From JAAYTY01 sp964569245 (GTDB taxonomy: Bacteria; Fermentibacterota; Fermentibacteria; Fermentibacterales; Fermentibacteraceae), in the NCBI GenBank assembly GCA_964569245.1, contig CAZMTK010000003.1:178702-242701 (forward strand): a stretch of 64,000 nt of DNA, written 5' to 3'. Position numbers and translations under genes: made by a program. The notes beneath the pieces are model-generated. The model had not been told where the DNA came from. It worked only from the letters and a program-made list of their open reading frames with translations, and ran no database searches. Below, in pieces: positions 24,431 through 32,428 of the stretch (the stretch's first letter is position 1; every line of letters starts with the position of its first letter).

Positions 24431-26348
24431 CGGGTTCCCCTTCCCCCTGTCCGCCGGTCTCCGGCGGCGGTCCGGCATGCTGCTTCGCGGCAGCCTCCGA
24501 GCGGGCCACGAGGGCGTTCAGCTCGTCGCTCGTCAGGGTCTCCTGCTCCAGAAGGAGATCCGTCATCTCCATGAGCAGCTCGCGCTTCTGCTCCAGTATG
24601 GCGGTGGCGGATGAATAGGCTTCCTCGATGAAACGCCTTATCTCCGAGTCGATGATCTGCGCGGTGGATTCGCTGTAGTTCCTTATCCTGCTCATGTCGC
24701 GGCCGAGAAAGATGGGCTCGCCTGACTCGCCGAGCGTCACAGGCCCCAGCGTGGAGCTCATTCCCCACTCGCAGACCATGCGCCTGGCGAGCGCCGTGGC
24801 CTTCTCCAGGTCGTTGCCTGCCCCGGTGGAGAGGGTGTCGAGAACGAGCTTCTCCGCAGCCCTGCCTCCGAGGAGGCGGACGAGGACGCCCCGGCAGTAG
24901 TCGAGCGAGTAGTTGTGCCTGTCGTCGAGGGGCAGGAAGCTCGTCACCCCGAGCGCCTGCCCGCGAGGCACTATCGTCACCTTGTGCACGGGGTCCGCGC
25001 CGGGGGTGAAGACGCTGACCAGCGCGTGCCCGCTCTCGTGGATCGCCGTCAGCTTCCGCTCCTCGGTGCTGATCACCATGCTGCGGCGCTCTATGCCCAT
25101 GACTATCCGGTCGATGGCGTATTCGAAATCCTCCTGCTCGACCTTCTTCGCATCGCGCCTGGCAGCCCTCAGGGCGGCCTCGTTCGCCAGGCTCTCGAGG
25201 TCGGCGCCGCTGAACCCGGGGGTGCCTCTCGCGACCTTCTCGATCGACACGCCGGGGGAGAGGGGCATCTTCCGGGTATGCACCTTCAGTATCGCCTCCC
25301 TGCCCTTCACGTCGGGCATCGGGACCGCGATGTTCCTGTCGAACCGGCCCGGACGGAGGAGCGCGGGGTCTAGCACGTCCGGCCTGTTGGTCGCAGCCAT
25401 GACTATGACGCCCTCGCTCGACTCGAAGCCGTCCATCTCTACCAGGAGCGCATTCAGAGTCTGCTCGCGCTCGTCGTGGCCCCCGCCGAGCCCGGCGCCC
25501 CTGTGGCGCCCTACGGCGTCTATCTCATCGATGAAGATGATGCAGGGGGCCTTCGCCTTGCCCTGGAGGAACAGGTCGCGCACGCGGCTGGCGCCGACAC
25601 CCACGAACATCTCTACGAAGTCCGAGCCGCTCATGGAGAAGAAGGGCACGTTGGCCTCGCCGGCCACCGCCCTTGCCAGAAGGGTCTTCCCAGTCCCGGG
25701 AGGGCCCACCAGCAGCACCCCCCTTGGAACCTTGCCGCCGAGCCTCTGGAACTTCTTCGGGGTACGGAGGAACTCAATGACCTCCCTCAGCTCCTCCTTG
25801 GCCTCTTCGACGCCGGCCACGTCGGCGAACGTCACCTGCGGCCTGTCCTGTGTGAACAGCCTCGCCCTGCTCTTTCCGAAGGAGAACGCCTTCCCCCCGG
25901 AGGCGGAGCTTCTCATGAAGTAGATCCAGAAGCCTATCAGGAGAAGGACGGGGGCGACACCCAGCAGTATCTGCAGGAGGTCCATCCTCGGCGGGCGGGC
26001 CTCTATGGCCACGCCGTGAGCCTGCAGCGAGTCGATCACGGCGGTGTCTTCGAGCGGCACGAAGCTGGAGAACTTCTCGTACCTGACCCGCTCTATCACC
26101 TGGGGCTCGGCGAAGTTGCCCTCTATCGCCCCCCCGGTCTCGAGGACGACGCTCTCGACCCTGCCCGACGCGACATAGCGCAGGAACTCGGTGTATGTGA
26201 GCTGCGCCCTGGGGCCGCCGCCCGACATGATCGAGAAAATGCTGAAAACGATGAGCCCCATGAGGATCCACAGTGTGACGGTTCTCATGGAGCAGCCCAT
26301 GCGGGCTGGCGGCGCAGGTGTCTTATCCGGTGGCCTGTTGTCTGTCAT
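24417..26348 (-). CDS. ftsH: ATP-dependent zinc metalloprotease FtsH
   Basis: A 643-residue membrane-anchored AAA protease that degrades misfolded membrane proteins and short-lived regulators. Two N-terminal membrane segments (about 24-44 and 108-128) flank a small extracytoplasmic domain. The AAA domain has Walker A GPPGTGKTLLARA, Walker B IIFIDEIDAVG and the SRH region RPDVLDPALLRPGRFD. The M41 protease domain has HESGH. C-terminal residues are low complexity. It is downstream of hpt (ATGA overlap), the classic tilS-hpt-ftsH order of many bacteria. Confidence 0.97.
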   Translation of the reverse strand: MTDNRPPDKTPAPPARMGCSMRTVTLWILMGLIVFSIFSIMSGGGPRAQLTYTEFLRYVASGRVESVVLETGGAIEGNFAEPQVIERVRYEKFSSFVPLEDTAVIDSLQAHGVAIEARPPRMDLLQILLGVAPVLLLIGFWIYFMRSSASGGKAFSFGKSRARLFTQDRPQVTFADVAGVEEAKEELREVIEFLRTPKKFQRLGGKVPRGVLLVGPPGTGKTLLARAVAGEANVPFFSMSGSDFVEMFVGVGASRVRDLFLQGKAKAPCIIFIDEIDAVGRHRGAGLGGGHDEREQTLNALLVEMDGFESSEGVIVMAATNRPDVLDPALLRPGRFDRNIAVPMPDVKGREAILKVHTRKMPLSPGVSIEKVARGTPGFSGADLESLANEAALRAARRDAKKVEQEDFEYAIDRIVMGIERRSMVISTEERKLTAIHESGHALVSVFTPGADPVHKVTIVPRGQALGVTSFLPLDDRHNYSLDYCRGVLVRLLGGRAAEKLVLDTLSTGAGNDLEKATALARRMVCEWGMSSTLGPVTLGESGEPIFLGRDMSRIRNYSESTAQIIDSEIRRFIEEAYSSATAILEQKRELLMEMTDLLLEQETLTSDELNALVARSEAAAKQHAGPPPETGGQGEGEPGGSR

Positions 26349-26896
26349 CGGCTGTCTTCCGGAACGAGGGCGAAGATGTCGCTCAGGTTCCTGTAGAGCC
26401 CTCCCGGTCCGTCAAGCCCGTATCCGAAGACGAATCGGTCGGGAATCTCGAATCCGACCCAGCTGACCTCCACGTCCACCCGCCGCCTCGCCTTCTTGTC
26501 CAGCAGAACGGCGGTGCGCAGCGAGGCAGGAACTCGCGACAAGACAAGCTTTTGAATATAGGCCAGAGTCAGCCCGGTGTCTACGATGTCCTCCACGAGG
26601 AGAACGTCCCTGCCGGCCAGCGGAGTGGATGTGTCCAGGGTCAGTCTCACCTCGCCCGACGAGGAGGTCTCCTCTCCGTAGCTCGATGCGCCGACGAACT
26701 CCAGCGTGATGCCGGATCGGATGCGGAGACGCCTGACCAGGTCCGCGGCGAATACGAATCCCCCCTTCAGGAGGGGGATGACCACCAGGCTCCTGTCGCC
26801 GTAGGAGTCTGTGATCTCTCCTGCGAGCTCTGCGACGCGTCTTTCGATCTCGGCAGCGGGTATCAGGACCTCCGCGCCCCGGGGGATAAGCTCCAT
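26345..26896 (-). CDS. hpt: Hypoxanthine phosphoribosyltransferase
   Basis: Salvages hypoxanthine and guanine with PRPP to IMP and GMP. The PRPP-binding motif VLLVEDIVDTGLTL is present, with the flexible-loop SSYG, LLDKKARRR and WVGFEIPDRFVFGYGLD C-terminal signature. The ATG at 26896 gives 183 residues, the usual size; an upstream open extension lies within tilS and is discarded. It overlaps tilS by 34 bases and ftsH by four. Confidence 0.93.
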   Translation of the reverse strand: MELIPRGAEVLIPAAEIERRVAELAGEITDSYGDRSLVVIPLLKGGFVFAADLVRRLRIRSGITLEFVGASSYGEETSSSGEVRLTLDTSTPLAGRDVLLVEDIVDTGLTLAYIQKLVLSRVPASLRTAVLLDKKARRRVDVEVSWVGFEIPDRFVFGYGLDGPGGLYRNLSDIFALVPEDSR

Positions 26897-27852
26897 CTGC
26901 CCCCGCTCCCCTCTCTCATCTCGAGGCGGTCCTCGAACGCCTCCAGGACCTTCCCCCCGGGGAGGACCTTCACGCCGGTCCCGCCGGAGGCGAGCCACCT
27001 GTCCGCCTTCTCCAGCTCTCGCTGGCCTGCTCTCGGCCGTCCGCAGAGCTCCCAGAGCATCGAGGTCCTCACGGCTTTGTCCATGGAGGAGAACGCAGCC
27101 CTGTCGATCTTCCGGCAGCCGTCCGCCGGCAGGCAGGCCAGCTCAAGGGCGGCGGCCGTCGCCGAATCGGCCATGCGTCTCCATGAGGCGAGATTTGCGG
27201 ACGAGGCCGCCAGTCGCAGCGAACAGCCGGGGAACTCCTCCTCCAGTGTGGCCAGGATCCCCCGCCTTATCCTGTTGCGCATGAAGCACCTCTCGGCGTT
27301 CGTCTCGTCCTCGATCCATGTCATGCCCCTGCCCGCGACATAGCCGGCGAGGTCGGCCCTCGTCAGGTCCAGGACAGGCCTCCTGACGGGGCCCACCCCC
27401 CTGTAGTCCATTCCACCCAGACCCCTCAGACCCGCGCCTTCCAGGAGGCGCAGAAGGAGGGTCTCGGCCCGGTCCGAGGCCGTGTGGGCTACGGCGACAA
27501 GGCTGCCGTCGGAGGCGGCCTCCTCGTAGATGGCCTGCCTGAGCGCGCTGAACTCGGCCTCCGGAGACCTTCCGGAGCGTGCTCTGCGGGGCAGGCTCCG
27601 CAGGCGGAACTCCATGCGGAGCGCGCCCGAGAGCTTCTCGACGAAGGCCGCGTCCCGAGAGGAGCCGGGCCTCAGGCCGTGGTCCACGTGCAGGACCGAG
27701 ACCGTCCATCTCATGTGCCGGGAGAACCTGTCGAGGAGAAGCAGCATCCCCACGGAGTCGGAGCCCCCCGACACGGCGGCGACAACGCAGGCGCCGCGGG
27801 GCAGGAGGTCCTCCCGCCTCACTGTCTCGATGAATCTTCTCTCCACCCGCAT
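26863..27852 (-). CDS. tilS: tRNA(Ile)-lysidine synthetase
   Basis: Adds lysine to C34 of the CAU-anticodon tRNA-Ile so that it reads AUA. PP-loop SGGSDSVGMLL near residue 29, then VLHVDHGLRP, VAVAHTASDRAETLLLRLLEGAGLRGLGGM and WIEDETNAERCFMRNRIR are characteristic. At 329 residues it is of the shorter type with a reduced C-terminal part. It is first of the tilS-hpt-ftsH block, and a CAU-anticodon tRNA gene lies 94 bases upstream, separated by a terminator. Confidence 0.93.
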   Translation of the reverse strand: MRVERRFIETVRREDLLPRGACVVAAVSGGSDSVGMLLLLDRFSRHMRWTVSVLHVDHGLRPGSSRDAAFVEKLSGALRMEFRLRSLPRRARSGRSPEAEFSALRQAIYEEAASDGSLVAVAHTASDRAETLLLRLLEGAGLRGLGGMDYRGVGPVRRPVLDLTRADLAGYVAGRGMTWIEDETNAERCFMRNRIRRGILATLEEEFPGCSLRLAASSANLASWRRMADSATAAALELACLPADGCRKIDRAAFSSMDKAVRTSMLWELCGRPRAGQRELEKADRWLASGGTGVKVLPGGKVLEAFEDRLEMREGSGGRWSLSPGARRS

Positions 27853-27907
27853 GCCGACCCGTTCCGATCAGGGGCCCCCCCAGCAGTGTCGCGGGCGGAC
27901 CCCAAGG

Positions 27908-27936
27908 AAAAGGCCGGCATGGCGAACATGCCGGCC
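27908..27936 (-). terminator. Intrinsic terminator downstream of the CAU tRNA
   Basis: On the minus strand a perfect 9-bp stem (ggccggcat / atgccggcc) with a 7-base loop is followed immediately by TTTT. It lies 10 bases past the CCA end of the tRNA and before tilS, so it should end the tRNA transcript. Confidence 0.75.
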
Positions 27937-27946
27937 TGAGTGCGCC

Positions 27947-28022
27947 TGGTAGCGGCGAAGGGACTTGAACCCCTGACCCGAGGATTATGATTCCTCTGCT
28001 CTACCAACTGAGCTACGCCGCC
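27947..28022 (-). tRNA. tRNA with CAU anticodon (elongator Met, or Ile2)
   Basis: A 76-base cloverleaf with encoded CCA. Acceptor GGCGGCG pairs with CGCCGCT, leaving a G1-U72 wobble; D-arm GCTC/GAGC, anticodon arm GAGGA-ATCATAA-TCCTC with CAT in the anticodon position, and T-arm with TTCAAGT. It lacks the initiator features (C1-A72 mismatch and three G-C pairs in the anticodon stem). By the E. coli rule that TilS prefers C4-G69 and C5-G68, the G4-C69 and G5-C68 pairs here favour elongator Met. The neighbouring tilS keeps the Ile2 option open. Confidence 0.93.
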
Positions 28023-28033
28023 CCGAGCGCGAA

Positions 28034-28062
28034 AGGCTAGCGAAGAGCCCTCCTGTCGTCAA
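28034..28062 (-). promoter_or_regulatory. Promoter of the CAU tRNA
   Basis: On the minus strand TTGACG (28057-28062), a 17-base spacer and TAGCCT (28034-28039) lie just upstream of the tRNA, whose first base is 12 positions past the -10. The -35 overlaps the stop codon of the upstream gene. Confidence 0.6.
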
Positions 28063-29867
28063 GGCTTTCTGCCGCCATGCCGGCCGGCCCGGCAGAGGCT
28101 CTGAAGGTTCGCCACGACCCGGGCGACGGCCTCCTCGGGGAGAGCCGCGTTCTGCTCGCTGACCCTGAGAAGGACCGCGTTGAGCCCGGACCAGTCTATC
28201 AGGCTCGCCGTGACCCTGTACTCCTTCACGATGTCGAGAAAGTCCTGGAAGGTGTGTGCGTGCTCGGGCATCACGCAGCAGAAGATGGTTGCCGACTCGG
28301 TCTCGCCGTTCCGCACCACGGATACAACGGGGCCGGCCCTGTCCCTTCCCTCGCGTATCGCGCCGCTCATGGCATCGAATGCCAGACGGACGTGCTGCGC
28401 GAGCTCCTCGACCGGGGCGCTGGCCCTGAGGAAGTCCTCCAGGCGGTAGTAGAAGTCGGTCACGACGCTGTCCGGGAGGTCTTGGAGCAGGGCTCTCACC
28501 TCGCGGAGCTGCTTCGCGTCGTTCAGCCTCATGCCCATGTCGAAGTCCCTGAATCTGCCCAGAATCTCCTCTATCCTGCGCTTGATCTGCCCGTAGGCGT
28601 CCTCCATTTCGGGATAGACGCTGCGCTGGACGGTTATGTCGATTATGTCCACCCATCGCTCGCCGAATCCCGATGGCGACTTGAACGAGACGACGGTCAT
28701 CCCCTCGAGCTTGTCTATGCTGCCGACGAGCTTCAGCACCTTTTCGTCGTGCGCTTCTATCCCGGGGGCGGAAAAGACCATCAGGAGCTTCAGCTCAGCC
28801 TGGAAGGTGGAGATGGTCTCCGGGGCGATGTAGACCTGCGGGAGCCTGCTGGACTCGCACTCCCTGAGGAGGAGGGGGATGAGGGCGCGGGCGTAGTGCT
28901 CCCTCCCCCCGTACCTGTGGATCCTTTTCAAACGTTCTATTTCATTTCTCACCAGCAATTTCTGCAGTGTTTCCTCTATCCTGCGCGATTCCTCCCTGTC
29001 GGCGGCCAGCCCGGTCGAGCCCGTCATCTCGATCCTGATCGAGATGATCCCGTCGGAGGTCGTGTAGCGCCTCTGGTGCCTCACTGTCGAGCCCGGCCAT
29101 GCGAAGGACAGTGCAGACAGGCAGTCCTGGAACGAGATGTCGCGCTCGTAGGCGGCGATGTTTATGCCTGTGAGGTGCTCTCTGGTCGTTCGGATGTTCC
29201 TGAGCCTGATCTGGGGCGTACCCCTCGACCGGACTCCCTCGACCAGCTCGATGTTTGTCAGGACCATCTGGGCGAGGTCCTCGGGACGACGCTCCCGGAG
29301 ATACTCGTCGGAGCGGGACGAGATGAAGAGAACGAGCTCGCCGCTGGCGCCGGCTACGGACTCGGGCAGGGGGCCCGGGGCGAGCTTCTGCAGCTGGGTC
29401 CGCACCTGCTCGTAGATCTCGAGGCGCTCCGATGCCCTTGCGAGCAGCGAAAGGGTGTCGGCACGCCCTTCAGCCAGCTTCTCCAGGAGTCCCTGAATCT
29501 TCTGGGCGTCGCGGGCGAACTTCCTCCTCCTTGCGGAATCGCTGTCCCTGATCCCGGCGAGAACGAATCCCCGGCGGGTCTCCCCCTCGGCCACGGCGAA
29601 ACCCTCGACGAAGTCCAGGTTCCACCCGTGGTAGTGCAGTTCTCCGAGACAGATGGATGCCAGGCCGGGCCAGTCGATCGCAGTGACGGCCACCAATGCG
29701 AGTTCGCCACTGTCGGCATCCACCATTACGGTAGGGGAGTCTCCCGAGGCCCTGCTGCGCTCGATCAGAGCACCGAAGATCCTCTTGCGCCTCTCCGAAT
29801 CCACGAGGCTGCCGGGGCACATGCCGTCCGCGAGATCCTCGATGCTGCAACCATGTCCCCTGACCAC
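28059..29867 (-). CDS. Unassigned 602-residue protein with ACT-like segment
   Basis: I do not recognise a named family. Residues about 55-105 (LVAVTAIDWPGLASICLGEL ... VLAGIRD) resemble an ACT domain: the xxDWPGL turn and the following helix are typical of small-ligand regulatory ACT modules. Two later stretches have similar alternating strand-helix patterns (IDIIDITVQRSVYPEMED and TASLIDWSGLNAVLLRVSEQ). A helical region rich in charged residues (about 110-165) follows the first. No signal peptide or membrane segment, and no catalytic motif, is seen. It ends just before the CAU tRNA and starts divergently from tRNA-Val. Large NAD-dependent glutamate dehydrogenases carry ACT-like regions in their N-terminal half, but no dehydrogenase domain is here. 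Confidence 0.75.
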   Translation of the reverse strand: MVRGHGCSIEDLADGMCPGSLVDSERRKRIFGALIERSRASGDSPTVMVDADSGELALVAVTAIDWPGLASICLGELHYHGWNLDFVEGFAVAEGETRRGFVLAGIRDSDSARRRKFARDAQKIQGLLEKLAEGRADTLSLLARASERLEIYEQVRTQLQKLAPGPLPESVAGASGELVLFISSRSDEYLRERRPEDLAQMVLTNIELVEGVRSRGTPQIRLRNIRTTREHLTGINIAAYERDISFQDCLSALSFAWPGSTVRHQRRYTTSDGIISIRIEMTGSTGLAADREESRRIEETLQKLLVRNEIERLKRIHRYGGREHYARALIPLLLRECESSRLPQVYIAPETISTFQAELKLLMVFSAPGIEAHDEKVLKLVGSIDKLEGMTVVSFKSPSGFGERWVDIIDITVQRSVYPEMEDAYGQIKRRIEEILGRFRDFDMGMRLNDAKQLREVRALLQDLPDSVVTDFYYRLEDFLRASAPVEELAQHVRLAFDAMSGAIREGRDRAGPVVSVVRNGETESATIFCCVMPEHAHTFQDFLDIVKEYRVTASLIDWSGLNAVLLRVSEQNAALPEEAVARVVANLQSLCRAGRHGGRKP

Positions 29868-29889
29868 TCGACCTCCCGCGGTTGTGCCA

Positions 29890-29918
29890 TTGGCGCGACC
29901 GGGATGCTGTACTATACC
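29890..29918 (+). promoter_or_regulatory. Promoter of tRNA-Val
   Basis: TTGGCG (29890-29895), a 17-base spacer and TATACC (29913-29918), 15 bases before the first base of the tRNA. Confidence 0.6.
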
Positions 29919-29933
29919 TTCGCCCTGCCGGGT

Positions 29934-30010
29934 GGGCGAATAGCTCAGATGGTTGGAGCGCCTGCCTTACAAGCAGGAGGCCGGGGGTTCGAGTCCCTCT
30001 TCGCCCACCA
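29934..30010 (+). tRNA. tRNA-Val (anticodon UAC)
   Basis: A 77-base cloverleaf with encoded CCA. Acceptor GGGCGAA pairs with TTCGCCC; anticodon arm CCTGC-CTTACAA-GCAGG gives anticodon TAC; T-arm has TTCGAGT. No strong terminator is visible directly downstream. Confidence 0.96.
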
Positions 30011-30124
30011 CGCTCATTCCGGCCAATGGGATCTACACCGAGAAGTGGGGCACCTTCTGTTCGGATCTACCGAGGCAGCCTGCGGGAGGGGGCATCACCC
30101 AGGCAACGCTGCGTCAGATGAGTG

Positions 30125-30146
30125 CAAAAGGGTCGTCTACGACCCT
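30125..30146 (-). terminator. Terminator-like hairpin at the end of the lipoprotein gene
   Basis: On the minus strand a 7-bp stem (agggtcg / cgaccct, 4-base loop) spans the stop codon of the formylglycine-enzyme-like gene and is followed by TTTT. It would end the long minus-strand run that begins at larA. The remaining bases between tRNA-Val and this hairpin show nothing else. Confidence 0.45.
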
Positions 30147-30886
30147 GTACGGGCCAGCCGGAACCCGACGTGCCCGGCCCGGTCTCCGGCTCCGAGCGTG
30201 CGCCAGGAGCCGATCCTGATCTCCTCGCTCTCCGACAGCCAGGATCCTCCGTACACCCTGCACCTGAGGCTGTCGCCCGGAGCGGTCCACTCGGCGACGT
30301 TTCCCGCCATGTCAGCCAGCCCGGCATCGCTCAGCGCGAAAGACCCCGCCGGCGCGACATAGAGGTATCCGTCCCTGTTCCTGGTGTCCCAGGCGTCGCC
30401 AGCCAGATAGTTGGCGGGATAGCCGGCTTCCTCTGGCGGGAGGGAGCCCCACGGGTAGAGGTCCTGCTGGCGGCCCTGGAGCCCGCTCATCGCGGCGAAC
30501 TCCCACTCGGCCGCGGTCGGCAGCCTGCATCCGAGAACCGCTGCGGCGCTCTCCGCCTCCAGGGCGGTCATGTTTACCGCAGGGCATCCAGGACAGGAGG
30601 CGATGTAGTCGGAACAGCCCGGGATCCGGGGATCCGGCGGCAGCCCTAACCCCGCCTCGCGGGCCATGAAGACATAGAGCCTGTTGGTCACTTCCGTCCT
30701 GGAGAGCTGGAAGGGGCCGACCATGACCGAATCGCCCCAGCTCGTGACGAAGGGGCCGCCATCGAAGCTCACCATGAGAGTATCCGCGGGAATCGGGGGA
30801 GCCGCTCCGTCCTGCTTCGCAGGCCCCTCCCCCTGCCCGCATGCTGCGGCAAGCAGCAACAGCGGGACAGCGGCGGGAGACCGCAC
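30137..30886 (-). CDS. Lipoprotein with formylglycine-generating-enzyme-like (SUMF1) domain
   Basis: A 249-residue protein. The leader PLLLLAAACGQ has a good lipobox (LAAAC), so it should be lipid-anchored. The remainder follows the FGE-sulfatase fold: MVGPFQLSRTEVTNRLYVFM, CRLPTAAEWEFAAMSG, LYPWGSLPPEE, LADMAGNVAEWTA, RVYGGSWLSESEEIRIGSWR and HVGFRLART. The paired active-site cysteines of true formylglycine-generating enzyme are not evident at the C-terminus, so it is probably a structural or binding member of the family. GTG start; the upstream gene's TAG overlaps it by one base. Confidence 0.87.
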   Translation of the reverse strand: MRSPAAVPLLLLAAACGQGEGPAKQDGAAPPIPADTLMVSFDGGPFVTSWGDSVMVGPFQLSRTEVTNRLYVFMAREAGLGLPPDPRIPGCSDYIASCPGCPAVNMTALEAESAAAVLGCRLPTAAEWEFAAMSGLQGRQQDLYPWGSLPPEEAGYPANYLAGDAWDTRNRDGYLYVAPAGSFALSDAGLADMAGNVAEWTAPGDSLRCRVYGGSWLSESEEIRIGSWRTLGAGDRAGHVGFRLARTGS

Positions 30887-31131
30887 TACTTCAGAACTAT
30901 CGCCAGCGGCAGTATGCCGCAGTAGCCTGCGACCAGCATCACGGGCGCGACGGTGATGTGCCCCGCCCGGAGAAGGAACCAGCCCGCGACGATCACGGCC
31001 AGACCGAGGCCGAACAGCACGTAGTTCCTCGTTCTGAACGGAACCCTCTCGAGCTCGTCGCCGGGGCCGCCTTCCTCCGCGACGGTCTTCCTCTCCTGCC
31101 CCCGCTCCCTGTCGGCCTTCTGCTTCGACAC
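30886..31131 (-). CDS. Small two-helix membrane protein (DUF3098-like)
   Basis: An 81-residue protein. The GTG at 31131 follows GGGAGG with a 5-base spacer; a longer open frame upstream is not supported. The first 30 residues are charged and cytoplasmic-like, then FRTRNYVLFGLGLAVIVAGWFLL and VAPVMLVAGYCGILPLAIVLK form two membrane segments. The short basic lead into the first helix and the P-V-x-L-x-x-G-Y second helix resemble DUF3098 proteins of Bacteroidetes. Function unknown. It lies 37 bases after folC. Confidence 0.7.
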   Translation of the reverse strand: MSKQKADRERGQERKTVAEEGGPGDELERVPFRTRNYVLFGLGLAVIVAGWFLLRAGHITVAPVMLVAGYCGILPLAIVLK

Positions 31132-31168
31132 TGCACCCTCCCCGGCCGCCGTTCGGGCGGCATCGACA

Positions 31169-32428
31169 TCAGGACCCGGGTTCGAGCCCACCGGGCGAAT
31201 CCATAACCTGGGCCTCCTCGCCTTCCGGCGGCTCGATCCAGCCTCTCCGCCAGCAGGCGAGCATGGCTTCTCCGACAACATAAAACGAACCGGTCACCAC
31301 GAGGAGGTCTTCGGCGAGACGCCTGCCCTCTGCCACGGCCTCCTCTATCGAGTCGCAGGCCGAGGCCCGCACGCCGAGGCGCGCGAGTTCGTCTCTCAGC
31401 CTCGAGGCGGGCAGAAGGCGCTCCGATGCCGGAGTGGTGGCGATCAGGCTGTCGAAGGCGCCTGAAATCATGGCGGCCATGCGACGCCAGGGCTTGTCTT
31501 CGAGGAATCCCGCCACGGCAGTCGCCTTCCTCCCCAGGCAGCCGAGATGCTCCAGCAGCCGGAACATCGACTGCGGGTTGTGGGCCACGTCGAAGAGGAT
31601 GTCCGGGGAGCCCCGCCTCATGTCCAGTCTTCCGGGCCAGCGAAGGCTGCGGCAGGCCCTTGCGAAGGCGGAGTCCACCTCCTCCTCGCTCCTTCCGAAC
31701 GCCAGCCTGGCGGCTGTCCTGGCGAGGGCCGAGTTGCGCACCTGGTGTTCTCCGGGCAGCGGCGAGTCTCCGCCTGGAAGCGGGCATGCCCTTTCCAGCT
31801 GCATGGCTTCCACCGCCCGGGAGATCACCTCCTCCACCCTGTGGTGCTGACGGGCGGCGACTAGAATCGTTCCCGGACGGGCGATCGCCACCTTCTCTGC
31901 AGTGATGGCGGACTTCGTCGGTCCGAGTATCCTCCTGTGCTCGATGTCCACCCCGGTGAAGATCGTGCATTCGCCCCCGAACGTCCTCGTGGCATCCAGG
32001 CGGCCGCCCAGGCCGGCCTCGGCTACGGCCCACTCGACTCCGGCCTCTCTGAAATGCCAGGCAGCCATTGCGGTCGTTATCTCGAAGAAGGTCGCTTCAA
32101 CGGCCTCCGCGACGCCCCTGTGCCTTCTGACGAACCGGACCACGCTCTCCGGGGGGATCCATCTGCCGGAGACCGCGATCCTCTCCCTGTAGTCGAGCAG
32201 ATGGGGCGAGGTCGTCCTCCCCGTTACGAAGCCTAGCTCCTCAGCCGTGCGGGCCAGCAGGGCGGTGGTGCTGCCCTTCCCGTTTGTTCCGACGACATGG
32301 ATGGTCCTGAAGGATCTCTCCGGGTTCCCGAGGGCTTCTAGGAGGGCAGTCATCCGGTCCAGCCCGTACCTCATCCCCAGCCTTCGTCTGGAGAAGAGCC
32401 AGTCCCTGGCTTCAGCGTAGCTCGTCAT
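31169..32428 (-). CDS. folC: Folylpolyglutamate/dihydrofolate synthase
   Basis: A Mur-ligase-fold enzyme that adds glutamate to dihydropteroate and/or tetrahydrofolate. The ATP-binding IHVVGTNGKGSTTALLA, the SPHLLDYRERI (folate-binding) loop, EAGLGGRLDATR and DVAHNPQS are diagnostic. The ATG at 32428 (MTSYAEARDWL) is chosen as family-like, giving 419 residues; it overlaps the upstream fusion gene by 17 bases. With folE and folP at 23-24 kb, the window covers three steps of folate synthesis. Confidence 0.93.
   Translation of the reverse strand: MTSYAEARDWLFSRRRLGMRYGLDRMTALLEALGNPERSFRTIHVVGTNGKGSTTALLARTAEELGFVTGRTTSPHLLDYRERIAVSGRWIPPESVVRFVRRHRGVAEAVEATFFEITTAMAAWHFREAGVEWAVAEAGLGGRLDATRTFGGECTIFTGVDIEHRRILGPTKSAITAEKVAIARPGTILVAARQHHRVEEVISRAVEAMQLERACPLPGGDSPLPGEHQVRNSALARTAARLAFGRSEEEVDSAFARACRSLRWPGRLDMRRGSPDILFDVAHNPQSMFRLLEHLGCLGRKATAVAGFLEDKPWRRMAAMISGAFDSLIATTPASERLLPASRLRDELARLGVRASACDSIEEAVAEGRRLAEDLLVVTGSFYVVGEAMLACWRRGWIEPPEGEEAQVMDSPGGLEPGS

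Noticed and set aside
27947..28022. Initiator tRNA-fMet
   Set aside because: The 1-72 position is G-U, not C-A, and the anticodon stem lacks three consecutive G-C pairs.
28077..30362. 761-residue plus-strand frame spanning the ACT-like gene and tRNA-Val
   Set aside because: It runs through a tRNA gene and has no domain character; the minus-strand gene is preferred.
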